DNA of 64,000 nucleotides from Hydractinia symbiolongicarpus (lineage: Eukaryota > Cnidaria > Hydrozoa > Anthoathecata > Hydractiniidae), in NCBI RefSeq assembly GCF_029227915.1, contig NC_079878.1:12584001-12648000 (forward strand). Reading direction: 5' to 3'. Shown in pieces: positions 1 through 12,767 of the stretch (position 1 is the first letter of the stretch; each line of letters starts with the position of its first letter). The translations under genes were made by a program, and so were the position numbers. Below the pieces are notes generated by a model that was not told the origin of the DNA, made no database searches, and saw nothing but the letters and a program-made list of their open reading frames with translations.

Positions 1-245
1 TCACGAAAAAGCTTCTGTTTCTAGAAGCAATTCATACATCACAGATTCGGTTATTTTGGTAAATTGAGCCATTGGTAAACATTCAGAAAAAGGATCCTGT
101 TTCTAAAAGGAATCCGTACATAATAGATTTGATTGTTTCGGTGAGCTAGGTCGTTGAAAAAAAATTTAGGAAAATGGTCCTGTTTCTAGAAGCAATCCAT
201 ACATAGCAGGTTCCGTTGTTTTGGTGAATTGGGCCTTTCATAACA
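1..245. repeat. Tandem repeat, ~82-bp unit, three copies
   Basis: Three diverged copies share a core reading GTTTCTAgAAGcAATcCATA followed by a stretch ending in GTGAATTGgGCC. Cores begin at 17, 99 and 182, so the period is 82-83 bp. The array probably continues to the left of the window. Weaker similarity extends to about 400. No coding capacity is seen. Confidence 0.7.
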
Positions 246-1824
246 CCAAAGTCGGCACTTGTCTATGGCATTATCAGTTAAGCCCTGCAGATTTCTCTCG
301 TTTCGCTTAATTTTGGCCGGAAATGAATTGTGTCTAAGGTATTATCACATATACGAACTCTACTTGTCTTGTTTCGATGAATTGAGGCCTGAATACTTTT
401 GTATATAGCGATTATCTCTTGGTTGAACGAAACCTTTTTTTGTTTCACAACATTAAAACTTGTTAACATATACTGGAATGAACTTTAGGCAAACGTGTAT
501 CACGTCGTCTTCGTTAAGGATTAAAAACCATTTTTTATGAAACAATTGTTAATATATATTGAACGATTGTAGTTTGTAGTTGTAGTTTCTTGATGAAATC
601 TAATGGTGTTTGGGTATTTCACAGACTGAAAGTTTTGAATTATACTTTCAAGTTTATTGGATGGTTTTATGATGGTTCTCATAATGTATATGAATGTACT
701 GACAGTAACTCAATTTTTCTTTGTAGTTTCCTCAAATAATTATTTCTTTCAAAAAATATGCTCATGCACTACGAAAGTCAAAACCATTAGCATCTGTGGC
801 ATCACAGAATGTTTCACAAGAAGATTACTACTTCTTTATATATTGCTTTTTGTTAATATAGAAAGTTTTTTATGTGATTACTTCAAAAAAATATGATCAA
901 GCTTGTGGCCATTCTTTTTAATATATTACATAGCATGCCCGGAATGATATTTTGAAACATTCACTTTCTGTTTGATAGCCCATTGTGATTGATTTCAATT
1001 TATTTCCACAAATGAATATATATAATACAGTACCACGTATGAGGTGAGCTAGTTTTACGTATACTATACATCTTGTATTATTATAAGAAGCAAATAAGTA
1101 CTTGTTAAAAAAATATATTCTACAAATAGTTAAAATAGTATACAGCTAATAGTTTTGATTGAAGTAGAATGAAATGAATGCGGGCTAAAAGACTTTGGAA
1201 CAAACTTAATTTCTTTATTCCCTTTATAGTTCAGAAACATATTTTAATGACTTGACACAAGTTGATAATATAAATTGATTACAAACAATAGAACATGCTG
1301 CGTGGAGTGAGTGAGGAGGAGAAGAAGAAAACTGTTTTGAACATAAACGATGAAGATCCGTCTCGGAGATGGAGACCCGTCACGTCACATTAATTTTAAT
1401 TGGGTTTTTATAGTTTTTTCGCGCACTTTCACATTGTCTTGTAATCTCCGTACGAATAGGACAAGCGTGTGGTAAAAGTGAGAATCGAAAATATCGTAGT
1501 TCTTGATTGAAATCTTAACGTAAAGAGTTTCTTCAAGCAGCAAAAAGGAAGCAAGTAGCTAGACATTTCTTTTTTGAGTATGCCGACTTCTTCTTCACAT
1601 TTTTTCAACAGCTCTAATTCAATCAGAACAACTCTTTTAAATTTCATCGACAATCCTTTAAAAAATACGATGTAGTATATATTGGGAGATATTTTTGTGT
1701 AACAATATTTTCGTTGTTGCCACTATTTTTTAAGCCCTACAGTACCTCTATCCGAATGTTTTCACAATAAATGTAAAATCGTGATATACGAAGTGTCAAG
1801 AAATGTAACAACAATTCTACTTAC
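246..1824. other. Gene-free AT-rich stretch
   Basis: Only short open frames without recognisable domains occur here. The first 150 bases may hold further decayed copies of the 82-bp repeat. Nothing else is recognised on either strand. Confidence 0.5.
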
Positions 1825-1944
1825 CATCAATTCCGGTATTTTCCATCCATTGGGATGACACTTCATGAAGTCTACCCATAGTTGAGAACTGTTTTGTGAT
1901 GGCGGCATTGTAGCCAATAAATCCAATGCTAATTGAATGTTTTC
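1825..1944 (-). CDS. Possible isolated internal exon, product unknown
   Basis: On the minus strand a 120-nt segment is bounded by an acceptor-like T-rich tract ending TTGAAG and a strong donor, GTAAGT. Its length is a multiple of three and two of its frames are open. Neither peptide was recognised. No partner exons were found nearby, so it may be part of a pseudogene, part of a gene extending beyond the window, or chance. Confidence 0.2.
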
Positions 1945-3046
1945 CTTCAAATATAAAAAAGTAGAAAATAAAGTATGATGACACAACATGTATCAACAAA
2001 AATGTATTGGAGTTTGTTTCACTATCCAAAATTCAAAACAACAGACAAAATGTTTTTGAATATCAAGCCAAAAAAATCTGTATATTTTGAGATAAAAATA
2101 TAGTATGTTACCTAATTCTAATAACCATATCCTAATACTGTATATATTTAGAAATAAAAACACATCAAGCATTCGTTGTAAAATTTAAAAACTTTAAAAA
2201 TTGTAAAATTTAAACCCTCTACTTCTATTTTATACATAAACAGTATTGGCTCTCAAATTTTACTACCATACAATATAATTTTCAACATTTATAATTTTTA
2301 TCAGAGTCTCCACAGATTTACATACTATGTAATTCAATTCTCCTTTTATTATCTGCCTTCTTTGTTTCTTGTTTGTCCTTATATGCATTGCTTCTGCCCA
2401 TGAAATAAGGTGTCGTTGTCCTTTTCGCTAGCTGTTGTTATTTTTAAATTTTTCACGGAGCAACTTTCCCATTTTGCTAGATCTTTTTCAGAGAGAAGAT
2501 ATAGTCAGATGATAGAATATATCTTACCTACTTTAATCATAGAAACTTTGCAAGATTAAATTGAATTGAAGAAGAATTTCGAAAAGTGAAATTAAATTTG
2601 GTGAGATAAATTTTCGCCATGGCACCATTATGCGATTGTTTCATGAAAAGTACATACACATTTTCAATGTGTTTATTGAAATTTCAACACGTTCTTGTTT
2701 CAATTATTTCTTTTGAAATTCACTATATTGGTCAGGAAGGAATCATTTTTAGCTCGAAATATAATTTTTCTGCACTTCACTCACAAGCTACCTAGATATA
2801 CAACCACCTTCAATCTATATTCGCTCGGCGTTCATTTTTTTAAATAATGAAACAATATTCAGCAACCTTTCCCAACAAACTATCTGATGCTGATTAATTA
2901 AGTCTCAAATGATCCTCCATTATAGAAAACTTCATAGATTGTTATTAAACTATTGATATTTTATACTCTTAGCCTTTTACTTTGTGTTTAGTACTCTACT
3001 GTGAGTTCCTGTGTTATGATAGTTATCCTTTTTAAGCAATTTAGTT
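1945..3046. other. Gene-free AT-rich stretch
   Basis: No convincing coding exon, RNA gene or transposon end was recognised. The sequence is mostly A/T-rich with scattered homopolymers. Confidence 0.5.
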
Positions 3047-3441
3047 TGGTGCGGTTGTCTATACCATGGCAAACAACTCTGTGAGTGACCACGGTAAAAT
3101 ATACAGTATGAATTAATAGCCCTTTAACTCACCGCTGGAGGCAAAAAAGAAGGTGAGATAACTCTTGTACACGCCTAACTGGCTGGCCATCTCCAAATGC
3201 TTTCAGTCTGTCTAGCCATAACTTTGGCCAGGAGACCCAGCGTTGTCCCTTCAAACCACCCTTATAATCATTTTTTCTTTCTCTATAAAAGAAAGCTTAA
3301 ATAACTAGGCCAGCCATAAATTATAATATGAAATGCTGTGGAAGGTTGAGCTGGGTATCCTGGCTACAGCCTCTGCTGTCTAGTGTAAGTGGCGGCTTCT
3401 CAAGTTTGTTGATACCGATGATGGCGTAAATAAATAAATCT
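3047..3441 (+). repeat. SINE-like interspersed repeat
   Basis: This ~400-bp island is more GC-rich than its surroundings and ends in a (TAAA)n tail, TAAATAAATAAAT, at about 3428-3440. A compact GC-richer body with a short A-rich tandem tail is typical of SINEs or short LINE 3' ends. No A or B box was confidently placed, so the class is a guess. The left boundary is approximate. Confidence 0.3.
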
Positions 3442-5039
3442 TAGTGTTATATTTCCTTGTCTGAAAACAGGGTAGAGGGTGGGGAACAAGGATGCAGTAG
3501 TCCGTAAACCGCGATGCGCTCCGCCCTGACATGGTCACCAGGTCTCTACATTATATGGATTCTTGGATCTCCTGAAAAAATCATCATTATATCCATTTTT
3601 CATATATATGGTCAATATATCAATATTTAGAAGCCCGTTCATTCCAGTGCATATGGACATATTATCCATTCTACATTATCGATATATTGTCCGTTTTTTA
3701 TAGTGAGGATGTTGTAAAAACAAAGCCCTTAGAAGTCAAAAAAGTCATAACGAGGACATTTTAAACCTTGTCAAAACCCAACCCAACAACTTTACTATTT
3801 AAATCTGACTGTTCAAATCTTCGTTGTCGAACCATTAACTTTTGATTAACCACGATAGAAAATTCGAAGACCTTAAATTTCTGATTTGTTTCCATTTAAA
3901 AAAGCTGCAAAAGATAAATAAGAATTTCATCCATATCGTTACTGGCATGGATAGAACTTGATGATGTGGTTACAAGAGACTGCGTAACAAAGCGTACGGC
4001 GGTTCTTATTATTAATGGCAATTAAAAATAATTAAAATACCCCAATATCGAATTGAACCTTCGATTTTTTTGTAGATTAATGGAGCTTATTCTGTTCACC
4101 GCAATTTTGCACACAAAGAGACGGAAAAAGGGTATAACTGTATGAATTTTAAATTTTGAATTGATTTGGATTATGGTTTGTTGCAGTATGAAACTAATTA
4201 CTGCACACCATGTTGTTCTTCCATTTGAACTACCACCTTTTAAAGATGGATTGGATTCGAACCAATAACTTTCATGGTTTTACAACAATAGACATTTGCT
4301 TGGAATTCACAAAATTCAATGTCACTTCAAATAAAAACACATCATAAAGCTTGTTGTTACAAAATTAATTGTGAGTTAAAAACCCTAGCTAAGTATTACA
4401 GGTTTATTGAAACTGTTGTCTCCTTGAATTAACAAACTTTAGACTTCGCCAAAGTTTTTATTAAAGTAAAGCTATTTGAAAACTTTTGTTGCAGCCAACT
4501 GGTATTCGGCTATTTTTGCTTTTTAAGCAAATTTTTTAAAAAATTCACGTTAATTTAAATACAACCTAGACCCGGGACGAGGTTGTATTATTATAACCTC
4601 GCTACGGACGACGTTGTACTTGTGAAACATAATACAAGTTAACCTGGGAAGAGGTCAGGGAAGGGGCAACAAAAAGTTAGTATGTATCACCATGCTCGAC
4701 AGCATGACTACATGTATTAATGTAACTGTTTCTCTTTTATTACTTGCAGAGTAATGAATTACCCAATGGGTTATAGCATATGCTTGCCATTTATAAAACA
4801 ACGCCTCCATCCATGATCGTACGCATTTAATATTTTGCAACGTGAAATTCATCCTTGAACAAAATTTAAAATTTTAGGCCTACTAAATATCTTGAATTAA
4901 CATTTAAGGTCGATTTTGATCACATAAAACGTGTACAACCGTTCTAAATTTTAACGAGCTTGTTCGAAAACGCATGCTGTACAAAAAAGCAAGGGGAAAC
5001 TTCATTCTAGTCAATACACAAGCAAGCGAACTGAATTAA
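3442..5039. other. Gene-free AT-rich stretch
   Basis: No gene recognised. Around 4565-4620 there is a GC-richer patch with repeated ACAACCT/AGGTTGT and GACGAGGTTGT motifs, which may be a decayed foldback element. Confidence 0.4.
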
Positions 5040-6335
5040 GTAATAGGGGAAGATGTCCTATTAGGGTAAATATTTAGGCAAGTAGCCAGGCCCATCCATA
5101 CCTACACATACAATACTGAAAACAAAATTTAGGAAACTATTCCCGCAATAAATACGATATTGAATGTATTGTGAAGCTAAACAAGGAAAAGCTTATTCTG
5201 ATTAAAAAACAATTAGACAAGTAGCGAAACCTATCAATTCATCATTAAAAAAGTATTTTGGGGAATAACCTTACGCAATATAAAAAAAGAACAGAATAAA
5301 AAAACGTCAAACGATCACTTTTTTCTATTCAAAAATCGAAAGGGCGAGTAGCACACGCGTGCGTATATCATTGCATGTGCGTACATCAAAGATTTTGTTA
5401 AAGCTCTCTCGCACCAAATGAAATGTTCAATGTTCTAGCAAGCGAATAAAAAACCGTTTCTTCTACTCTGTAAAAAGGCAAGGGAGCAAAAGATCCTGCA
5501 ATACAACCTAACAAAGAGATCTGATAAAAACGACATCGCGAAAGGTGAAGTATTAAATCTCTTGGTCGGCCAATTCGAGAAAAGACTTTACTTCACTCGG
5601 AAAACAGGCACGAGAGTGTGAGACCCATCCATACATCATTTAAAATGAGAATTTTGGAAGTTGCCTTTCACGCTGAATAAAAAGTTAGATATCCATCCAT
5701 ACACTACTAAAAAGGAGATTTAGATAATATCAGATGTCCTAACATGTGAATTCACAGGAAGACTTTATCCCACTCAGTAAGAAGCAGGAACGGGGGAGAC
5801 TGATTCATACCACCATACAATATTAAAAGGATATTTTGCAAAATACCTTCAGGCGGAAAAAACATACAGCATGTCGTAGCAGACCTGTGTATACAACATT
5901 AGTTCTCCTCAGTAAACAACCAAGAAAATGAGAGATCCATCCATACCTTATAAAAATAGAGATTCTATCGATATACATGCATCATTTAAAAAACGCATTT
6001 TTTTAATTTACCATTCTCGCGAATTAAAATATTCAGCACGCCAACCTGGTAGAAAACTTTATGCTAGACACTAAACAAGGATTGATGTTTGATGCCCATC
6101 CATACACCACTAAGAAGGAGATTTTGGAAAAAAGTCGCAAATACGCTTGTACGAAATAATAAATTAGATGTTCTAACAGCTCAATTCATGGAATACTTCA
6201 TTTTTTATCTTAACACAGTAAGTTTGCTGGAATGTGGGACACCTATACATACATTTATCAAAGGAGAGATATTAAAACAAACAGTAGATTTGGATAACTA
6301 TCCATACACAAATAAAAACGATATTTTAGAAAAAT
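5040..6335 (+). repeat. Degenerate dispersed/tandem repeat with a CCATCCATAC core
   Basis: Diverged copies of a module containing CCATCCATACA-C-TAAAAA-GAGATTTT-GAAAA recur at about 5091, 5624, 5690, 5938, 6100 and 6299, at irregular spacing of 65-530 bp. The core resembles that of the 82-bp array at the left edge (CAATCCATACAT), so the two may be relatives. An open frame at 6089-6337 falls wholly inside the repeat and is not judged a gene. Confidence 0.45.
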
Positions 6336-9300
6336 AATTGTGTGTCATGTTTTTTTTGCTGTTTATAGGAAGCAGTGTAATTTGATTTTGAACTTTTAAT
6401 ATTTTTAAAACTAAAACCTCATGACAACAATGATAAAAAGTATATGGACTTTTTTTGTTCGTAGCTGTTAGAAAAACTAATATTGCTAATATTTATAGGA
6501 CACATTTTAATAGCAGACGATGTTTTATACTGTATAAATATTCATTATAAATGAATGAATAAAAAATGAATAAATAAATAACTATTCGGAGGAACATAGT
6601 TATTAATATAGTGTAACTAGCTATATAAAATTAAGTTATGACTGCATCTTTCACGTTTTACCGGCAATGTTAATTGTCTACATTTATAACGACGATATGG
6701 TTGCTACGAAGTTAAGTTATATTGCGCTGTACATGGCCCGTTCTTAAAGCTCTCTAGCCATTGAACGCTACGACTTTCTCATAACCGGTTGAAAATAGCT
6801 ATTAGTTAATAATAGGGTAAATAGAATTTGATTTAGCTAATATTGCGTGTATTTCGACTCCTAAAAAGAAATAGTACTGTAGCATTTTTTTTGCAAAACA
6901 GGAAAATTTGTTGAGTTATTTCTAAAAGGTTTTTTAGTAACACTAATTGACCAAGGCAGTTCACAAGATAGCGTAAGGCTCTGAATAGACCATTTCGGAG
7001 ATTATGCGCCATTATGAATTTGCGGAATTCGGTGGTGCAAGTTGAACTTTGGACTTCGCGTTTATTCAGTCATTTGCCTTGCGAAACTGCTGGCGGCAGG
7101 ACAGTTTTGATTTTTGATATCTGTTTTTATCTTTGTGATACTAATTTTATGATATATATTTTGAAAAAAACTTTTATTAGGCACTTATTTGTACTTTTAA
7201 TTTTTTTTTGTACAATAAAGGCAACTTAATATATCCTAAAAGCCTTTAAACTAGCTAGCTAGCTAGAGGTCTCCCAAAAATGCTTTTAGGACACTGTACT
7301 GTAGCTAGCTATAAGGCTGCAATTAGTAATTAATGCTTGGTTAAAGGTAATTTCATTTTATATTTAGATATTTAAAATTGTGTAGCTACTTTGTGCATTA
7401 TAAACACATTGGCATTGGATTTTAAACTTGGATTATACTTTACTTTAGGGAGAAATTTTTGATTTTGGTAATACCTTACTGGATTTGGACTTGAACTATG
7501 TTTTTGGATTTGTAAAGAAATGTTTAGGTTGTATTATTTGTAAAGATCTAGAGAGTTATAATCCATTGTCAAAATACTTGTCAAAACTCTATAGTGTTAT
7601 TTATTCCTAAAGTGAAACTTAAGCTCAAAAATAATCTGGCTTCTTTTCTATAACGGATGTAAAAATTTTCAATACACTGCCCATAGAGATACGGTAACAG
7701 GTTCAGTCGCAGATTTTAGGAATAGAGTCATGAGTCATTTTAATTGCAAATAATTTTTATTATTTTGATATTTTTATAATTTTGTTTCTCGGTGTATGTT
7801 TGACCCTTGATCCGTCTACTTAAACACTCCTATCTTTGAGTCTTAAGAGTGGTATTAGAAAGAATACCTGTCTTTCTTCCCTGCTTTCGCTATTGCCCTA
7901 TAATTTTTTTGTACGCTTCTCTTATTAAAAAATATCAAAAAGGGAGAAATGAGTTTAGTTTACAGACTAAAGTGTTATTCAATTTTTTGTTTTTCTATGT
8001 TATTTGTTTCAGTCACAATGTATATTTTACATGATTTTTTGTTATATATACGTATGTCTTTGTCGGTTTCTTTATCAGAACACGCAATTATAGCAGTAAC
8101 TTATTACTAAAGTGTAAATCTTTATGATAAATAAATAAATTACTCTCTGAAGCTCGTTTGAATTATTGGCATAAGTTCCATAGCAGAAAAAGCTATTAAT
8201 TATTAATATGAGGGGTGGTAATAAATTGAAATGGGTCATAAAATTTTTCGAAATTTGGTGTTGCTTGTTCAATTTTTCAACACAAGTCAATAATAAAAAA
8301 AGGTAGAAAATTAGCTCACTGAAGAGAGAGGGGTATTTCAACTGGCAATATTACCTGTACATATAATGTGACCCTCCTGAAAGTCAATATACTGAATAAA
8401 AATTTGACTACTTATTTGAATAATTATGGTATCAAGTTAGCAGTATCTCTACACTGTCTCAACTTAACAAGGATTGTCCAGATTTCAGACATTTCTAGCC
8501 TAGTTAACTAAGTTTTCTTCGAGATATTAAAATTGAGTTTCTTATATAATAATTTTCCAGTGCAAAACCGAATTAAAATCAACCAATAAACATAAAGCCA
8601 GCATGACCACATCTAACATTAAAGATTTCTCAATACTGATCACGTGAGCAAAAAACAATAGAATTTCTTGCCTTAAAGTATTCACAAATTTCTTTCATAC
8701 AAGACAAAAAATATCTTCTGAGCAATTGTATTTCAATTGGCATAACTGGTATTTTATTTAATAAAGCATGTTAACATCAAAGATAAATGTATCATAAATG
8801 TAAAAAACAACTTTTCAAGACAAAGCATTCTTACTACTAAGTGAGCACACAACACTATTCTTCTTGCTTTAAAAAATAAGATTAATTAAAATAATTCGTT
8901 AACAAAATTCAATCTAGCTCAGGCTACAAAAAGTTAATTATATGCTTAACTCAGATATCTTTGAAAAGATGCCATACACTGCCTCTTTTGTCAACAATAA
9001 ATGCAAATGCACTAGCTCTTTTGGAACATGTATTCAGTATGGAATTAGCTACCTTTCATGTTGATAGAAAATATATTTAAAAAAAGTATTCTGTTTATAT
9101 AAAAAATCAACTCTGGCCTACTTTTCACCACATCAGATTTTAAAAACTAACGTTTTTCTCAAAAAAATATTTTAATTTTTTTATAAAATTATTATTCAAC
9201 AGATAACCGAAAAAAACATATCAATTTAAACTTTTTAATAGCAAATTTCCAGAGTTAATGTATACTATTAATAGCATGGCTTTATTACGTATTATGACGT

Positions 9301-9839
9301 TTAACAGTTAAAAATTTATTGTTGCCAGAAATTGTATCCTGGAAGAATCAATTTTTATATGAAAATTATACCAATAATCATAATTTTCCTCAAAAAGTTA
9401 CTTTTTGGTCTTATAACAGCAGATCACTGAGAATTTACACAACTAAAAATCTTGTAGTAACATTTTTAAAATTAAAAATCTTGATTTTGTAAACATTATA
9501 TGCACCTAAAAAATTATGAAAAAAAATTTAAAGTAATTGGAAATATCATCTTTTTTAAAACATCTATGGACAAGCTGCGTACAAAAAAAGAATTGTATGG
9601 AGCAAAAGATCGAAATGGAACTGAAGTTTAAAAAAAATGTCTTTTAGTAAAAAACACAATCGTTACGGAGAAAATATCACTTGCCGTAAAAATATAGTCT
9701 GCGGCCATGTGGAGGGGCGGATTGACATAGCAAACAAAATAGTAGATGATCGCAGTGAATACAACATGGTACGACATAGCCCTCCCTTTGTCATGTATTC
9801 CTGCAGTATATATTTGCTATAGGTTACTTCTAACGACAA
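6336..9839. other. Gene-free AT-rich stretch
   Basis: About 3.5 kb without a supportable gene. There is a short AGCT microsatellite (7254-7266). Several hydrophobic open frames are low-complexity translations of A/T-rich DNA. No transposon ends were recognised. Confidence 0.5.
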
Positions 9840-9915
9840 AGCAATATTGATATTAATGATATTATTACTGTATGCTATTATTAATTTATAATATTATTAT
9901 TATTTATATTGTGTT
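9840..9915 (+). repeat. Copy of an AT-rich repeat, empty-site paralogue of the Helitron insertion at 42841
   Basis: The stretch GTATGCTATTATTAATTTA continuing through TAATATTATTATTATTTATATT matches the two flanks of the Helitron at 42841-43407 once that element is taken out: left flank ending ...TTTATAATA, right flank beginning TTATTATTATTTATATT. The match covers roughly 40 bases but is low complexity. Confidence 0.5.
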
Positions 9916-10357
9916 TCGTTAATATATTAACACTTTTAAACCACTCTATAAGTAAATAATAAAAAATAAAAAATTGCAAGCGCAAATTAACAAATATAGG
10001 TTCATTCGTGTTGTTTTTTTCATGGAATTCCTGGTACAATGTGCATATGTTATACAGTGACAGTCTTATCTCTAGTTCTGATTCACTGGTGGGACTGTCA
10101 AGATTGAGGCCCTAGACGCCTCTTTAGTTTTGATCTTTAATAAATTCCAGTTAAATGAGATGTTCCAAGGGTACAATCTTAACGGCCCCATCACTGCTTC
10201 TCTGCTATCGTAATAACTCCAGTTTAAAATGGTGCCAGGAGTAATTCTTGTAAGTAGATGTTTTTTATCTTCTCTTTTTTTCTCATTTTCTGTAATCGCT
10301 TTTACTTTCGATTTTTTGTCGATTTATTATTTGTTACTTTTTCTGTTTAAAGTGTAA

Positions 10358-10640
10358 ATGATACAGTTTCCCTGTAGTGTGTGTGGAAAACCAGTTAAAA
10401 ACAACAGACATGCAATTTTAAGCAATTATTGTGATAAGTGGTCCCACTGTAATTGCAATGAAATCTATACTTTTGAATACCTATTTCATTAAACAAGGTC
10501 CAATGATCCTTGGCTATGCCTAAGTTATGTGAATCATGCCATGCCCTTTTTTTATTCCTTATGTTACAAATGTTGTAAAAATATGGACAATGCTCCCACT
10601 TCCGTAATAACTAAAACAGGTAACGATTAGTCTCCGCAAA
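10358..10640 (+). pseudogene. LINE fragment with PHD-like zinc finger, degraded
   Basis: From an ATG at 10358 the frame reads FPCSVCGKPVKNN, then a Cys/His stretch ending in CDKWSHCNC, and stops at 10490. After a frameshift it continues NDPWLCLSYVNHAMPF. The Cys-x2-Cys ... Cys ... W-x-H ... W-x-C order is that of the PHD-like finger carried by many metazoan LINEs, and the LINE piece at 55.84 kb has a similar finger. Stops and frameshifts show it is dead. Confidence 0.5.
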
Positions 10641-10735
10641 ACCACCACAGAACAAGCAGCGAACCACCAGTCTCCGTAGAACAACCAGAGAACCAGCAGC
10701 GAACCGGCAGTACTATGACAGAACAAGTAGTCTTG
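10604..10735 (+). repeat. Interspersed repeat fragment, inverted relative to 17113-17217
   Basis: The stretch beginning GTAATAACTAAAACAGGTAAC and continuing with repeated AACCA-CAG-GAACC motifs matches the reverse complement of 17113-17217. It follows the LINE finger directly and may be the continuation of that LINE. Confidence 0.6.
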
Positions 10736-10831
10736 GTTGAGAACCACCAGAAAATGTTGATGAGAAAAAACATTAGTTGACTGAATCATTAGAATAGCGA
10801 TCGCTGTAAATGCACAACACTCCATGCCTTA

Positions 10832-10832
<1 letters not shown>

Positions 10833-10864
<32 letters not shown>

Positions 10865-10866
10865 AA
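10833..10866 (+). repeat. Poly(A) tract
   Basis: A run of about 34 bases is almost entirely A, broken by one T and one G. It lies downstream of the LINE-like fragment in the same orientation, so it may be a retrotransposon tail. Confidence 0.5.
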
Positions 10867-10933
10867 CTGCAAAATTTCGGTAGAATTTACTATCCCGCCC
10901 CTTATTTCCGGGAATTTTAAGAATAAATTAGTA

Positions 10934-10938
10934 GTATA
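10934..10938. repeat. Target-site duplication GTATA, left copy
   Basis: GTATA directly precedes the 5' LTR and recurs directly after the 3' LTR (16596-16600). Five bp is the usual duplication length for Ty1/copia integrase, so this fixes the element's outer limits. Confidence 0.9.
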
Positions 10939-11015
10939 TGTCATTATGTTCATTATATCTTTTAGGTTTATATGTACGGCTTTATGCCATAATTAAGAAT
11001 AAAGATCTATTCACA
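10939..11015 (+). repeat. 5' LTR of copia element (77 bp)
   Basis: Begins TGTCATTATGTTC and ends ATCTATTCACA, giving TG...CA termini. It aligns without gaps to 16519-16595. An AATAAAG at about 10998-11004 could serve as a poly(A) signal. At 77 bp it is very short for any LTR. Confidence 0.9.
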
Positions 11016-11018
11016 TTC

Positions 11019-11030
11019 TGGTAGCAGAGG
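11019..11030 (+). promoter_or_regulatory. Primer-binding site, initiator tRNA-Met
   Basis: TGGTAGCAGAGG lies three bases after the LTR. It is complementary to the 3' end (CCTCTGCTACCA) of metazoan initiator tRNA-Met, the usual primer for copia reverse transcription. Confidence 0.85.
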
Positions 11031-11042
11031 CTAGTTAAGAAG

Positions 11043-11810
11043 ATGGCAACTGGAACAATCACGATGGCACAAAAGTATTGATTGCCCCAATTTTCTGAAG
11101 ATGGGGATTTATGGGAAGTAGTTACAGAACTTCCAAAGAAGAAACAAGGACCAGTTGTTTATTTGAGTTTAAATTCAGAAGTATGTCAGCCTTAACGAAA
11201 GAAGAATTGAATGAAGAAGATGGTTTAAATAAACTTGTTAATAAAATAAAAGAACTATATGGCATTACTGAAGATCAAGCAATGTTCAATGCTTACGAAA
11301 AATTTGAGACCTTTCACCGTTCCAAGACAATGTCGATTGGTGATTATGTAAATGAATTTGAACAGCTGAATCAAAAACTTAGAGTTTTAAAATTGAGTTA
11401 CCAACTGCAGTTCTTGCATATCAACTACTAAAAAATGCACATGTACCGAAAGCTACACGTGAACTAACACGTGCTACGGTTCCTTCCCTCACATACGACT
11501 CTATGAAAAAACAGATAAAAGCCATTTATGATCAATGTGCTCAAAGTGAAAGTAGTAGAGACAGTAATGATATTGGTGTTGAGCAAGAAGTATTATATGG
11601 TCAAAAGTTTGACAGACGACGTTTTAACAATTGGAACACTCGTGGACGTGGCAGAGGTGGTAAATATTTCAGTGCTAAAAGAAGCCAGTACAACCCTAAT
11701 GATCCTGATGGACATCCATTGCAATGTCACCATTGCAAATCTATAATGCATTTCATGAATGACTGTCCTGATAAGAATAAAGGAAGCAAAGGGCAGGATA
11801 AAGTACATGT
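11043..11810 (+). pseudogene. copia gag, frameshifted
   Basis: The likely start ATG is at 11043, followed by an in-frame TGA at codon 13 and frameshifts near 11180 and 11390. Recognisable pieces are a capsid-like region (GPVVYLSL, then ELYGITEDQAMF and SIGDYVNEFEQLNQKL) and an RGRGRGG-rich stretch. A complete CX2CX4HX4C zinc knuckle (CHHCKSIMHFMNDC) lies at 11725-11766 and would bind RNA in the particle. Breaks are too many for function. Confidence 0.85.
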
Positions 11811-12763
11811 GCAGTTTTTCGCAAAGGGTGTGGAACAATGCTTTATGGAGCAAGTTGTGTCTGAGCCTTTGAATTGTGCTTTGCTAAACTCAGGATGTTC
11901 ATCGACAGTTTGTGGTAAAAATTGGCTTGACTGTTACATAGACACTATGCCAGAAGGGACAGCTTTAGCTGAAAGTAAGAGTAACAAGTCCTTTAAAGTT
12001 GGGCCAGGTGGAAGCTTCCCCTCAGTTAAACAAGTTAACATCCCTGTTACTATGGCTGGAATGCAAGCCCATATTCTTACTGATGTTGTCGATTGTGAAT
12101 TACCATTATTGTTATCAAAAAAGAGTCTGAAAGCAGCTAATAGCCAACTTGATTTTGGTAATGATAAAGTCACTATGTTTGGAAGAGACATTCCTTTACA
12201 ACACACGTCAAATGGCCATTACTGTATACCTCTTACACCTAAGCAAGTTGCTGTTAACAAAACATCTCCGGGTGTAAATGCCACCAGAGTTATATTCACA
12301 GTCAACAATCTCACTGTAAAATCACCTGAAGAAAAATGCAAAATAGCTACAAAGCTTCACAAACAGTTTGGACATCCCATAGACAGCAGCAAACTGAAAA
12401 CTCTTCTCCAAGATGAAAATGTTGAAGATAAAGAGTTATTTCAGCAAATTGACAATGTTACAAACTCTTGTGACACATGCAGTAGATATATGAAGGCTCG
12501 ATCAAGGGCCAATTGTCTCACTACCAATAGCCTTAGATGTCAATGAATGCCTTGCCATGGACCTAAAATTCCTGACAGTTAATCATAAAAAGTTAACCAT
12601 ACTTCATATGATTGATGTGTTCTCTAGATACAGTGCATCAACAATTATCAAATCCAAGAATAAGGAAATTATCGTAGACACAATTCTCAAGCACTGGGTT
12701 GCTATTTTTGGCACACCAAACTCGATTTTTTCAGACAACGGAGGGGAGTTCAACAATGAGCTC
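11811..12763 (+). pseudogene. copia protease and N-terminal integrase, inactivated
   Basis: After the knuckle comes the aspartic protease signature, but the catalytic Asp codon of the usual D-S-G triad reads AAC (Asn) at 11887-11889. The integrase zinc-binding domain follows (LHKQFGHP ... CDTC at about 12354-12480), then a stop at 12544 and a frameshift. The catalytic core continues with the first Asp near 12560 and the second in SDNGGEF near 12734. The core is cut by the TTAA-flanked insertion right after the second Asp motif. Confidence 0.85.
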
Positions 12764-12767
12764 TTAA

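Noticed and set aside
8075-8341. 88-codon hydrophobic minus-strand frame
   Set aside because: Its composition follows the T-rich DNA, and it has no homologue I recognise, no splice context and no partner exons.
11593-12206. Minus-strand open frames opposite copia gag-pol
   Set aside because: They are antisense shadows of the gag-pol coding region.
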